Assembly (NCBI RefSeq): GCF_034702125.1
Contig: NC_085876.1
Coordinates: forward strand, 7,171,364-7,235,363
From: Engraulis encrasicolus
Taxonomy: Eukaryota > Chordata > Actinopteri > Clupeiformes > Engraulidae
Length of the DNA stretch: 64,000 nt
Direction of reading: 5' to 3'
Below the pieces are notes generated by a model. That model searched no databases. It had not been told where the DNA came from and saw nothing but the letters and a program-made list of their open reading frames with translations. This document shows, piece after piece, positions 11,490 through 23,956 of this stretch. Position 1 is the stretch's first letter. Each line of letters opens with the position of its first letter. Made by a program: the position numbers and the translations under genes.

Positions 11490-11701
11490 TACGTAGACGC
11501 AGGGACAAAGGGCAAGAAATACGCCATTCCGGTTGCCATTTTAGAGCATTCTAAGGTGGCAACGGCTGTGGACAGTACGTTGTCATTGTGCTCAACTTAG
11601 CGATTTTCCTAGTCTTTGTGTTGCATATTCGACACAAGGAAATACAACCGTTGTAAGTTTTACTTACATTTTATTGAAAAAAAAACCTATATTAAGAAGT
11701 C
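11490..11701 (+). promoter_or_regulatory. sfpq: Probable sfpq promoter and 5' UTR
   Basis: A locally GC-richer stretch directly upstream of the sfpq ATG. It contains GTTGCCATTTTAG near 11538, a good YY1-type site (GCCATnTT), and no TATA box. A second YY1-like site, GCCGCCATTTTG, lies in intron 1 near 12610. The transcription start cannot be fixed from sequence; somewhere around 11540-11640 is likely. Confidence 0.45.
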
Positions 11702-14700
11702 ATGTCTCGGGATCGCTTCAGAAATAATCGCGGAGGTTTTCCGCAACAGCAGCGGGGTCGTGGTGGCGGCGGCGGCGGCGTAGGAATGCGGGGAGGAATG
11801 GGCAATAATTTCAACAGAAACCAAAACCAGCCATTTCAGAACCGTGGACCCCCTCAGCCTGGACCAGCTTTCGGTAAACAACCAAATCAAGCTAACGATG
11901 CCACTCCAGTGAAGCCCCAGGGGCCCGGTGCTCAACCCAACACCCCAGTGCAGCAGTCGCCTCAGAACGCCCAAAACAAGACTCCGACGCCGCAGACTGC
12001 CAATGCAAACGCAGGCCCACCGAAGCAATCTCCCCAAGTTAAGAAAGATATAGCTTCCCCTCCTCCGGTTAAGAAAGATTTCGCTTCTCCACAGAACAAC
12101 GGTAACAGACAAGGACCTAATAACCAGGGACGACAAGGCGGTGGTATGAACAAGCCTCAAGCCACCCCCGACAAAGCAAAGGCGAATACCGAAGAAAAAG
12201 GCGATCAGCCACAGGTAACGTATGAAATGATTGAAAATGTGTTTTAGTTTTCTCCGAACAAGGGACTAAAACATCGATTTACGCTTTATGTGTTTGATTT
12301 TCACTCGTCTAAGACCATATCCCGTCCTTTGTCTCGCTATCTGCGTAACAACTGAGGCCTAGTGCTAGCAAGCTACGGCCTACTAGCATGATTAGTACTG
12401 GCTAGCGAGATTGCTTGCCTATAAGCCATTTTGAATTTTACTTCTTTATATTCATTTGTAATCACATCATTTTATGCATTGTTTGTGTTGTTGATGTCAT
12501 GTAAGCACATACTAGTAACTAGCAGAGTAATGTGCGGATACATTTTTATCTCCGCAATCCTGCTCGGCTCAATGTGCCTTTGTGGCACAAAGTACCTTTC
12601 ATTGCCCGGCCGCCATTTTGTGGTAGAACATGCCTGTATCCTGAAATGGTCATGGCAAGTTGCAGTAGTGGAATAATGGATCGACCCTAGCTCTAGCTTT
12701 TACGGAGCATTTATATTTTTGTTTGATGCTTTTTCCCATGCAATACGTTTTCTTCTCAACATAACGTGAGTGACTTATTGACCATATAGTTATGTAGGTC
12801 ATAGTTCTTATGTAGGTCATACTAGATTGCCCATGAATTGCTTTTGTTTTACACTTAAATTGTCCAATATTTTGTTTTCAGGAACCATTCAAGGCAACTC
12901 TTTCCCTGCTCAGGAGGCCTGGTGAGAAAACCTACACCCAGAGATGCCGCCTTTTCATTGGAAATTTGCCCAATGACATAAACGAGGATGAGTTCAAAAA
13001 GCTGTTTGCTAAATATGGGGAGCCAAGTGAAATTTTCATCAACTCGAGCAAAGGATTTGGCTTCATCAGACTGGTATGGTTTGCTTAAATTTGTAACCAA
13101 TTCTGTAAAGTGCAATGAGTGAATATACCGTCTACAAGCATCAGATGAGAACCCATAATAATCTGACTTGTCTTTCCCCATCCAGGAGTCCCGTGCCTTG
13201 GCTGAGATTGCTAAAGCAGAGTTAGATGATGTGCCCATGAAAGGCAGACAGCTCAGAGTGCGTTTCGCTACACACTCTGCTGCCTTGTCTGTGCGCAACC
13301 TCTCTCCATTTGTATCCAACGAGCTTCTGGAGGAAGCTTTCTCGCAGTTTGGGTTGGTGGAGCGGGCAGTGGTTATTGTTGATGACCGTGGTCGGTCGAC
13401 GGGCAAAGGCATTGTCGAGTTTGCCCACAAGCCCTCAGCCAGGAAGGCCATTGACCGTTGCAACGATGGCGTCTTCTTGCTGACCACGTAAGGCCATGAT
13501 TCGCATTGGTGCAGTATTATTTTACAAATAAATATTTAACTTGTAGGAATGTGATCTTGAATCACTGTTTTTGTCCTCCAAAAGAACACCCCGTCCAATC
13601 GTTGTTGAACCGCTTGAGCAGTATGACGATGAGGATGGACTGCCAGAGAAACTTGCACAGAAGAACCCAAAATATCAGAAGTAAGAGCCTTGATTTTTGT
13701 GTGTGATTTCTCAGCCTTTAGGGCAGGCCAGCTGTTGTGTGGCTTCTGAGATTGACTGCTCTATTGTTATGCTAAGTTGTATTGCTCACAGCTACCCACC
13801 TGGTGGTTTGTTACAATCCTTTGTGAAACAATTCAATAGTTGTAGTTCTGAGTTGATTGATTTCAAATAGGCAGCTGGGCTTTATATTGATTGACATTTT
13901 CATTTTTATTCAATATTTAAATGATTTGACACCACGTACAGATTCAATGACTACCTTTTGATTAAATGGCACAGAATGGGTTTTAGAAGTGTTTTTTTAA
14001 CACCTTCCCCTTTTCCTCCTTCACAGAGAGCGTGAGCAGCCTCCTCGGTTTGCCCACCGCGGCTCGTTTGAGTTCGAGTACTCCCAGCGCTGGAAGTCCC
14101 TGGACGAGATGGAGAAACAGCAGCGGCAGCAGGTGGAGAAGAACATCCGGGAGGCGCGCGAGAAGCTGGAGAGCGAGATGGATGATGCCTTCCATGAGCA
14201 CCAGGCCAACATGATGCGTCAAGGTGGGCGCAGATTAAGACATGGATCAATGACATCATTTTTTTTTACCAGCGGGCGTCAGGGTGGTGCAACCATGGCT
14301 AATGACGGCATTGTATTTATCAAATGATTTTTTTGTACACTAATTTAACATACAGTAGTAGCAAATTGATTCATTTTCTTTATACAGACGTGGCATTAGC
14401 TATGGTTGTACCACATGGCATGTGCTACTTGGAGTCAATGACTCAATCAGGAGTGACCTTCTATTGTTGGTTGAAATGCAATTATCCCATTGGAGACCAA
14501 CTAAGTTGCCAACTTTCTTGCAACAAAGCGTTTAAGAGACACAACGCTGATTCGTCCCTTTCTGTTCTCTGCTGTGTTTACATTATATGTGGTAGATGTT
14601 CAGCTTGTTTTTACATAATTGGGTCATAATGGGTAGTGTTCCAAGTGGCATTGGTTTTGTGCTTGAACTCTGATTTTCATGTTGCAGATCTGCTGAGGCG

Positions 14701-17700
14701 CCAGGAGGAGCTCCGTCGCATGGAGGAGATGCACAGTCAGGAGATGGCGAAGCGCAAGGAGATGCAGCTCAGGTTAGTATGATTATCATTATTAATTGTG
14801 GTGGTGGTAACATTCACTTAAACACCAGGGCGATAGACACAGGGTTGATGCTTGGGTTTTTTTCCCAGTAGTTACAGCCCATGGTTTTTCTGCAGACACG
14901 ATTTAAATCAAAGTTTCATAGAAACAGGCTTTAATGTTGAGTATAACTGCCAGAATGGCTCTAAATTAACTTCTTTCATCACCAGCCAAAATGGCTAGTA
15001 GATGGTCAATCCTACTAGCCAAACACGCACCCACTAATGGGACAAAGCAGTGGCTAGTAAGTTGGCGTTTCCTACCAGCCAAACTGAAATTTCACCATGC
15101 ATTTTAACACATTTTCTACTTGCTTTACAGGCAAGAGGAGGAGAGGAGGCGGCGAGAGGAGGAGATGCTGCGTCAGCGCGAGATGGAGGAGCAGATGAGG
15201 CGCCAGCGTGAGGAGAACTACAGGATGGGAGGAGGTGGCGGCGGTGGCGGCGGCTTCATGGACAACGTGAGTTTCACTTGAAGTTTTCACACTGGCACAT
15301 ATTGACCAGACAATGACTTGAACCTATTGGAGAACAGTATACTGACTTCTGTGGGGTTTTTTTTTCTTTTTTTTTCATGTTTTTAAAACAGAGAGAGCGT
15401 GAGATGAGGCTGAAGACAGGAGCTGGCATCTTGGCAGGTAAGAATCATTCCCATTTTAAATTTTCCTAAATTATCCTTATGTTAAATTGGACCAGTCGCC
15501 CTCAAATGATAATTTTTTGATACATCATGTGTAATGCAAAAGAGGGGGTCCATAAAGAGGTCCACCTAAATGAGGTACATTTCAGCTAATTCTGTTCAAT
15601 TTCTTGCTAATTGAATTTCCCCTGCTGAAAGCTGTATTAACTAAACTTTCTAAATAACTAGTTTATTTCTGATAAGTGGTTTGAGGTTCATTTGTAAATT
15701 CTGAGTAAGCCATACTGCCCCACAAAGAGCAGTAGCTATGAAAGTTTTCAAGAGAATGAGTTTTAATGTTGACAGTTTTTATACTGGCCAACCAAACTCA
15801 TTACAGGTACAACACATTCAGAAAGTAAAAAACACAAGGCATATTATCACACCAGTGTTGTACCTTTTTTTTTGGCTGGCCAGTATGAGAAATTTGAAGG
15901 TATTTTCTCAGTTTCAATGTTGCCTTTCCCTTTGTGTCTGCTTTTCCTTTTTTGGGCAATATATTTGGCTCCAGTTTAATAGTGATATTTCTGCAGGACG
16001 TTCCAGAACATGTTGATGTGATGTTAATGAATCCGTTTTCTTGCCAGATTCTCCCTTTGGCACTCCAAATCCAAAATTCCTGGGAGGGCTTGCCTTTGAG
16101 GGCGGCCTGGGTGGTGGCACTCCATCTGGTGGGCTGATGGGCGAAATGGTAATGTATCCCTGATGGGAGTTTTACTTGGAGTGTATGTGTGTTTGTGTGT
16201 GCGCGTGAGTGGGGCCGTTTGTGTGTGTGTAGGAGATTCCTCACACTGCGTGTCTGTGCACCGGAGCAAATCCAGGATGCCATTTTTTTGGTGTTACTTG
16301 GCCTTCCACTCTGTATGCAGACGTTGTGAGTGCACTTTTCAGCAGTCAACATCAGTTCCTCAACTAGGCTATCTGGGATAGTGAGCTCTACAGAGCTGGT
16401 CAATCTGTACTAAACTCCAGTCATGCTGTTCCTCTGTATACCCATTGCTAGTGATTGTAAGTCCTGTCTGACACAAGGATGGGCATTTTTTCACATTGCT
16501 GTTTACAATTTCCTGGACTCTGCTCTGGCTCTTTACATGTATGACACACACTCTGACACGGGGCGGGGAAGGGACACGTTACCATATGAAGTGATGTGTT
16601 TGCGACTGGTTGGAGGTGTTTCCGTATTCCTACTGTGCAAGCCTTGCAACATGCATTTCTGGAAGTGTGAAGAAAGCCTTGGGATGCCTTGGGGGTTGCC
16701 TGGTAACTTCTGTAGTTTGCAAGCGTTGGCGGAAGTTAGTGCAGGTTGACTGCTTGCGTGGTTACATTTTCTCATGTTTATTTTGACATGGCAGCTTAAT
16801 ATTTTTTGAGGAACTTGATGTGACTGCGAATATTGTGTACATCGTAGCTGTATTTCAGATGTGTGGTGTGTTGGCTTAAGTACCCGATCTATCAAAGAAG
16901 TTGATATGCTGATGTTTCCATCAAATGCGGTCAAGTAGTTGACTCCGAAGACGTCTGCAATTAATGTGTAGTTGTCTATAAAGCATGAACAAGGGCTTTG
17001 GATCAGTTTTTTTTTTTTTCTCCCGTCCATTGGCTAACTGCATCAATGTGAATGTTTTTGACATTTCATTAGTCCTTAATACGATTTTCAAAAGGCTTGG
17101 TATTAGACTGCGTACAAGCTTTGAAATGGAGGAACACTACAACCCTCCAACGTGCAAAGACCTGGAAAATGTGTGGCTTTCATAGTTCATAGCATTTCTG
17201 TTTTTTTAGCGTTTGAAAAGTTCGAAGAGAATGCTTTGTTTGCCTTTTACATATGAATACTTTATTCAAGTAGCTGTTTTTTTGGCAGACGGAGAAAACA
17301 AAAGTGCTGCATTCATTCCACATTTTTTGTCCCGAAAACACATGTTCAACATGTTGATGTTGAATTTAGAGGCGCTTGGCCGCGTTTTTTTTTCTGCTGG
17401 GTTATGGCCACATTCCAAAGAATGCGCCAGATTTCTCTTCTCCCCCCTGATTTCAGCCACAAACTGATGACGGAGTCTTAAGACTTAAAAGCCAATGTAC
17501 CTCTTGAGATACTTTGATACTTTTTGTGCTCACCCAAACAGCAAATTACAATGCCAGACAAAATTTCTTAAATCTGGTCCTGAAATGGAATGCTGTAAAA
17601 CACAAAAATTCTGTGGTCGTTGTAACAAAAAACAAACAATGTTAAGCTTAACTTTTGAATTTTGGGTTGCTGTTTGTCTCATTTATGAATCACTTTCCAC

Positions 17701-19043
17701 CCCCCGCCCCCTGCAAAAACTTCTGTTTCAAGTATAAAGCCATTCACTAGCCCGATGATTATTGTGTATGTTTTTAAGAAAACATAACCTGTATTTAGTC
17801 ATTCTGCAGTTCACTAAATGCCTCCCACCCCCTTAATTTGCACATTTTTGAGTAGTCCGTTTCAGCTAAATTGAATGTAAATCGCTTTTTTCCCCTTCTG
17901 AATAATTGTCTCAGATTTAGTGATGAAGAGTTAGTGATGAACTGCTTTTTAGAAACCCAAACTGTAACCAAAAACTAGCACACCCTAGTTTCGCTTAAAA
18001 TTTGACAGGTAACCTTGCCATCATACTTGGTGTGTAGTAGCCTATTGGAAAGGATTATTTGTCTTCATATTGCTAATAGCGTCATATCGCTAAAATTCGA
18101 TAATGCACCCTGCCTGGTCCCTTTTTGTGAGGACAGAATGCCTCTTAATCCCCCCCAAATCACAGTCGAGATTTGTGTTCTAGAAAACCACCTCAGTGTT
18201 TGTCTAAACATTTAAGAGACTTGATCTCTACATAGAACTATTTTTTTTTGTTATTTATTCTTAATCATAGCCAGTTTAGCTGTATATCAAATCTGTAAAT
18301 GTCAATTATAAATACTATTGTTAAAAGAAGCTGTAATTAGTAATTAAAGTGTAAATTACCAGTGCAATTTCAGCTTAATACACTGCTTCATGAAATTTCA
18401 GTAGGCATAGCATTGGACCATGAATTATAGGCCCTTGTTGTTGTGGCATTTGCATATCAAAGCCTCAATGAATTTTGGACCAATCATTTCAGGCTCATTC
18501 ACATCTACAACCATAACTATAAAGATAACTAACTTCGTAAAACGTGTTTAAATTCGCATCAATGACGTGTTAATCACTTTCAGAGCAAAAAATCTGTCAG
18601 ATAATGTAGAATATTTACATTTCACATCTGCTGCTTGTTCGCAAGAAGCAGCAGTAATCTTTGGCCAGTGTGGACGGAAATCCCATTATCAATATAGTTA
18701 TCTTTATCGTTATCGTTATAGAGCTTTGCAGGCCGAAGTCAAAGATCGTGTAATGAAATTGAAGGTTTGCTTTTGATAATGGAAGACTAAAAAGTTGTAG
18801 GGCTTAAATTTGTAATCAGACCTGTCCTTTGAGTAGTTCTCCTGGACACAAGTTATGAGTTAGGACTTGACTAACAGAAACATTACCCTCTCTTCCTTTT
18901 CTATGTTACCCGTGGCACCTGTGGATCGTCAAAATCGGAACTGTATCAACCAACGTGTTTTCAATGGACTCCTGCCTTTTTTTGTACCCCTTTCTACCTT
19001 ATCAAACAACTGTTTTCTTCAACCTGACAAATGGACTTCTTTC

Positions 19044-19092
<49 letters not shown>

Positions 19093-19266
19093 CTTTATGC
19101 ACTCTTGACCACTACACATGTGTGGTTCGGTGAACTGAAATTAAAGAGAGGCGAGCGGTTCAACCAGGGAGGCCCTGGAGGCCCCCGTGGCATGGGTCCC
19201 AATAACCCAGGGTTTGGGCGAGTGCGCGAGGAGTTTGATGGCCCAGCCAAGAAGCCACGATTTTAA
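11702..19266 (+). CDS. sfpq: Splicing factor, proline- and glutamine-rich (SFPQ/PSF)
   Basis: Ten coding exons: 11702-12214, 12882-13073, 13186-13487, 13585-13680, 14027-14223, 14688-14772, 15131-15266, 15392-15437, 16048-16148 and about 19147-19266. Phases join cleanly into 595 codons (human SFPQ is 707, with a longer N-terminus). The protein is a nuclear DBHS RNA/DNA-binding factor of paraspeckles, splicing, transcription and DNA repair. Seen: RGG/Gly and Pro/Gln-rich N-terminus (1-170); RRM1 with RNP2 LFIGNL (195-200) and RNP1 KGFGFIRL (228-235); RRM2 from about 269 ([20 protein letters not shown]); NOPS segment; long charged coiled coil ([18 protein letters not shown]) that mediates dimerisation; and a Gly-rich tail ending KKPRF, a nuclear-localisation end typical of SFPQ rather than NONO or PSPC1. 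The least certain boundary is the last 3' splice site (AATTAAAG), whose pyrimidine tract is weak and which follows a CA repeat. Confidence 0.95.
16149..19146 (+). other. sfpq: sfpq last intron (3 kb)
   Basis: By far the longest sfpq intron; the others are 0.1-1.3 kb. No exon of recognisable coding capacity and no inverted-repeat element is seen in it. It ends with a CA microsatellite at 19045-19091. In mammals the long intron 9 of SFPQ is known to be retained in some transcripts, and this is the positional equivalent (after coding exon 9). Confidence 0.7.
19045..19091 (+). repeat. (CA)n microsatellite before the last sfpq exon
   Basis: About 23 CA units end 55 bp before the inferred 3' splice site of the final coding exon. 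CA-repeat RNA is a binding site for hnRNP L. Confidence 0.95.
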
Positions 19267-19618
19267 AAACGGTGTCCCTGTCTTTTTCGGAAAAATTGTG
19301 CTGTTGCGTAGATTCTGATACCTTGAGTCTAACTTTGATGTACCTAAGGACTATATTGCATTTTAAGCTTCAAGTCTTATCTGTTTTTTTGTGGCAGCGC
19401 TCTTTATTTTTGCATTTTATGTTATATATGGAATAGCTGGGAATTTGTTATTGCTGGTCCCTTGACCAGCCTCTTTCCATTTCGTCATACTCCCTCCCCT
19501 GTTCCTCTCCATTTATCATGTTCTGTGATGTGACGTGACACAATGGTAAACTTATGAGCCTTTCTTTGGCTCCTTATTTTGTGCCAGTTATTATTTGACG
19601 TCAACTCTGTAAGTTCAC

Positions 19619-19624
19619 AATAAA
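19619..19624 (+). terminator. sfpq: Proximal sfpq poly(A) signal
   Basis: AATAAA 353 bp after the stop codon, followed by GT/T-rich sequence (TATGTTCTTCGTCC) that could serve as the downstream element. Confidence 0.6.
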
Positions 19625-20332
19625 GAGTACAGTTGGTGATTTCCAAATATTCACAGTATGTTCTTCGTCCTGGCCAACAGTAAAAACCCACGTCATTGAA
19701 CTATAGGTCCACATTTTATGTACAGAGAGAAAACTATAAAGTTATGTTGCACAATACTTGTAGCCAAAATTGCATGTTGGCTAATTTATGACTTGTGTTG
19801 CATCACAAGTGCTTCAGTGTGCATAAGTGCTTTGGCCTAATTGTAGCCTAAGCAGTATGTGGTCGTCTAATTTATTGTAGATATAACACCAGGAAGTCTC
19901 GTCACAGATTTTGTTTTTAAAAATGGGAGCACATTTTTTATTATTAAATATGTTTGTTAGTTTGGCAATTTTATACATAGTAGTTAGTGATTCAGATATG
20001 GCTTATTAGAGTTCCTATTCTTTGGGATTCCAGAGGATGCTTGGTTCTCATTCAGTGGCGGAAGTGAGACTGAAAAGATCTACAGGGTTTTGTAGAACTA
20101 AAGAGCAAATCTTCTATAGCCCTGCTGCAAGAGATTGTCATACCATCAGTCTTCTCTTCAGGAAAAAACTGTGCCCTGACTGGAAAATATTGAATTTAGC
20201 TTGAGTATGTGGGCAACTTAGTATTGAGCACCAATTTAAATGCTGTACAAGAAAATGCTTATAAACAGTGACCACTAGATTGCATCAGTGCGAGTTCTGG
20301 AACTGGACTTCGTACCAATGTTTTTTGATCGC

Positions 20333-20338
20333 AATAAA
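20333..20338 (+). terminator. sfpq: Distal sfpq poly(A) signal
   Basis: AATAAA about 1.07 kb after the stop, followed within 30 bp by CTGTTTGGTGTTATATTTTG, a GU-rich downstream element. Confidence 0.5.
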
Positions 20339-23300
20339 ATTTCAATGGGAATCTCATCTGTTTGGTGTTATATTTTGAATGTATGGATATAATTTGGAGA
20401 AAAAGCCTTGCAGACTTGGAAATGACAGCCATTAATGTTCGCATGGCATGACTCTTGCATGGCAAAAATGTAGCAAGGGTGACTTGTGAAAATTATGCTC
20501 ACCCTGAAGCACACACCTTTTTTCCCCCATGGTAGGAAATTGAATTTATAGTGTCTCAAATCTACTGTCGGTGCAGTTTTTTTTTCTCCTGTAGCCCAGT
20601 GGTTTTTCTTTACCAAATAGCTGAATTTTAAAAAATTGATATGGCATGATGGACCAGGGGAAAGTAAAATGTCAGATTTGGCTGAAATGAGAGCCCAGTG
20701 TTCTCAAAACTGTAATGCTACAGCTGTGCAATTGAATACAGAGCTTAAGCAGTTGAGCATCAAGCAGAAGTCGTCATGTTCTACTGAACATCTTAAACCC
20801 CCGCCCCACATATAGATGCTGGATTTTGTCATGCATCTTTTTCCTCAACCCCTTCCTTGATCAGTCTTTCCAAACAAGTAAAGTAACTTAATGTCTGTGT
20901 GGGCTTGTTAATACGCAGTTGAGGTTTTTGCCTTCTTTTGGAATAGTTGTTCCTTCTGTCAAGTGCTTTGTGCATCTGTATCTTTGAGTTGTAAAAGGCA
21001 AAGCAAACACGGGTACACCCCCTTTTTTAGATGCTCAAATTCACAGGTATAGTACACCTGTATGGTGATTTTTATTATTATTATTTTAATGTTATTTGAC
21101 CATTTGTACGATGAATGATTTAACTTTGAAGAGCTAGCTTGAACATTTGAGTAAATTCTTATTCTGCATGGAAGAAATGGCTGTTACCCAAAATTAGTGA
21201 AATAACATTTGACACATGCACTCTAACTCAAAGCAATGTTGAATGTTAAGTGAAAAATTTAAGCATGACATTTTTTATCGCAACCATGCTAATTTGAACA
21301 ACGAATGAAAAATGTGTAAATATTCGCATTTGACAAGTTACATGCTAGAATATGGACTTTCATTGTTTCACAGTAGGTGCATTTAAAAAATAAAATTCTG
21401 TTCACCTCCAGTATAATTGTTTGTCTTGTCCCAAGTCTGCACATGCACACTGCGCCAGTAAAACATCATGGTGTGGTTGCAAAAAGTTTGCATCAAATGA
21501 CCTGAAATTTGGGGCCTTTCCATACTCTGTTAGCATTAACAGTACAGTAATTTTACACAAGTACAATGGCATTGAAGGCCTCCCACTCCGCAGTGTAATG
21601 AGCATGTGGATTGACGACAAAATTGCCCACTAGTTTAACAAGGATATTGCACATTCTTTATTTCTCAATGATTATGATCTTAGCAACACCACAGTATCCA
21701 GGACTACTCCATCAGTAGCTCATCAGTTTAGTTGCCGTTTGTAGCCGTTTTTATAGCAAAACGTTGTCCTTAGTGGGCATTATCCATTCATCCATCCCTG
21801 TGTTTGAGTTCAAATATTTGAACGAATGCTAGAATTCTGTCTTGGCATGCCACTTTTTGCCTTAGTTAGGCCATCCACTGCAAATGTCTATCAAATGATT
21901 GATGACAATACATGGTAACATGAATTAGCTCAAGTATTTTATCTTCCCTTTTCAAATTGGAAAAAACCCTTTGAAGAAACCCCTTGTCACAGGCAAAGCA
22001 ACAGTCATAACCAAGAAGATGTGACCTTTCATCAGAATTCTTTTGTTTAAACTGTTGTACAATGAACAATCCAGTGGTGCAAGACCAGAGTATTCACCTG
22101 GAAGCAAGTCACTGGACAGTTTTTTTTTTTTTGCCCCCATAAAAGCCTGGTTTTTCAAACCTCTTTTTGGATACATGTGAACTGGAGTCTTCTGATCATG
22201 GAAAGAATGCTGTGTTGAGCATTCCCTGCTATGGGACTTGACTGCACGGTGTAGAAGAGGCATAGACCCTGGTGTTTGGCTGTGTAGATTTGCAGTACTC
22301 TCATATTCCCCTGGATGTGTGCTGGCCAAGACTCTTGGTGACAAACGGCCTTCAGGTAACCCTGACTCTTGACCCTCTCCTTCACTTTTGTTGCTGTTGT
22401 GTTTGTGTTTTGGCTTTCTGTACATTTTTCTCTCTTAACAGGTGATTCACAGCTGTTCGTAATGGCACGGCATCAGTTTTGAACCCAATGGTCATGCCCT
22501 GTCCCTCAACTGTAAAAGCGATGTAGCGCTACTTTTTGTCCTGAGATGACCAAAACAGGCGGACTGTGGCTAATAAGAATTAGCCTCCGAAAATTTAACT
22601 CTGCAAGCATTGAAGCCCATTTTACAAAGTTCCTTATTTCTCACTTGGGCAGAAAGACATGGCATATGTGTGGACCAACTGCTAAAGCAGTGGCTTTCTT
22701 TTCTTTTTGACCAAGTAAGCTCCCACACGGTCCTTTATGTACTAGTATTTCAATTGCAATGTTAAGGTGTGGTAACAAATACATTTGCAGTGCCTGTCAT
22801 TGTAATCATTGACATTCACCTTTTAAAGTATTTGGCTATCTGTTTTCATCCACACTTAAGTACATGGACATAACCTTATCACAAGCAATCTGAAAGATGT
22901 GCATCATTTGATGAATGGATAGACAGTAGATGCAAAACTAATAGCAATCTAGTTCAAGATGTTGTTGTTTAAAAAGAATAGAATGTAGCGGAAAGAATGC
23001 AACCCAGAGGGCAGTCCAGAATTTCAAATAAGGAGATTGGATAACATCTGTTGCTGGACCCCTTTTCACAAAAGCGTCCGTCTAACCAGTTAGCAACTTA
23101 ATAGTTTACCAATGGGAAATGACATTGCAACCAAGTAAGTTACTAACTTGGCTAGCCACGACACTGTCGAAACAGAGACAAGAATCTGAAGAAGCGTCAG
23201 GTTGTAAGTACTTTTTTCTATGTTTAAATTTCTCAAATCAAACCAGGTATCCTGCCAGAAAGCTAATCCTGGGTATAAACTTGGTTGCAGACACCAAGAA

Positions 23301-23417
23301 CACCCAGTCTTGTATAAGTAAAATGCTTTGTTCACAGGTATGGGAATCAAGCCGTGTAGTGGAACCACAGCCCGTATAGAACAGCCTTGCCACTCGCTAT
23401 TAAGCCCCATTGTACCA

Positions 23418-23956
23418 GTTGTTTGTATTAGTGCTATGGTTTTTGGCTACAGTTCCAATGAGTTCTCCACTAGTCGCGCATCGGAGACCAGAATGAATGG
23501 GACCCAATGGAGTTGGATGCTAAAAATCTTAATTTTCACCCAGGTCTCATCAACAAAGCTCAGATTTCAATGTCATTCTGAAGATTCTAATAAGGGTTTC
23601 ACTCAACAGTATAATAAAAAAAGCACATATGTTTGTTTGATTTGTTACAGGAGGCGTTTTTGTTGCTCACTACTCGCTAGCATTTTGCTAAGGATGTGAC
23701 GTCAGACACTTAAAATCACTTTTTAAGCAGATGCGTGGCTCAAAAGATCTGAAACTCAGCCGTGGGTATTTTCTATATATAGTCTTTCGAAAGCAACATC
23801 CGAATTACACGATAAAAAATCATATACTGAGATAAAGGCACCATGAGGGGTTTTGCTCCATAGGACTCCATTCATTCTGGTCTCCAGGGCCGCCACGTGG
23901 ATAAGGGTGGAACGCAACTACAACTCTAAATCTGCCATATAACTAATACAAACCTG
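23418..23956. mobile_element. Non-autonomous DNA element (MITE)
   Basis: Ends CAGTTGTTTGTATTAGTGCT and ...AACTAATACAAACCTG are inverted copies. Subterminal blocks also match in inverted orientation, for example GGAGACCAGAATGAATGG near 23480 against CCATTCATTCTGGTCTCC near 23870. No transposase is encoded. The target duplication is not resolved. Confidence 0.6.

Larger units (their letters stand above)
19267..20360 (+). other. sfpq: sfpq 3' UTR region
   Basis: Noncoding sequence following the TAA at 19264-19266. It holds two canonical poly(A) signals, at 19619-19624 and 20333-20338, implying short (about 0.37 kb) and long (about 1.1 kb) 3' UTR forms. Confidence 0.6.

Noticed and set aside
11687..12160. 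157-codon minus-strand frame across sfpq exon 1
   Set aside because: Antisense shadow of the Gly/Pro/Gln-rich first exon.
16163..16381. Possible sfpq exon extension after 16148
   Set aside because: The frame is mostly GT-repeat translation; GTAATG at 16149 is a usable donor and the tail of SFPQ is found at 19147.
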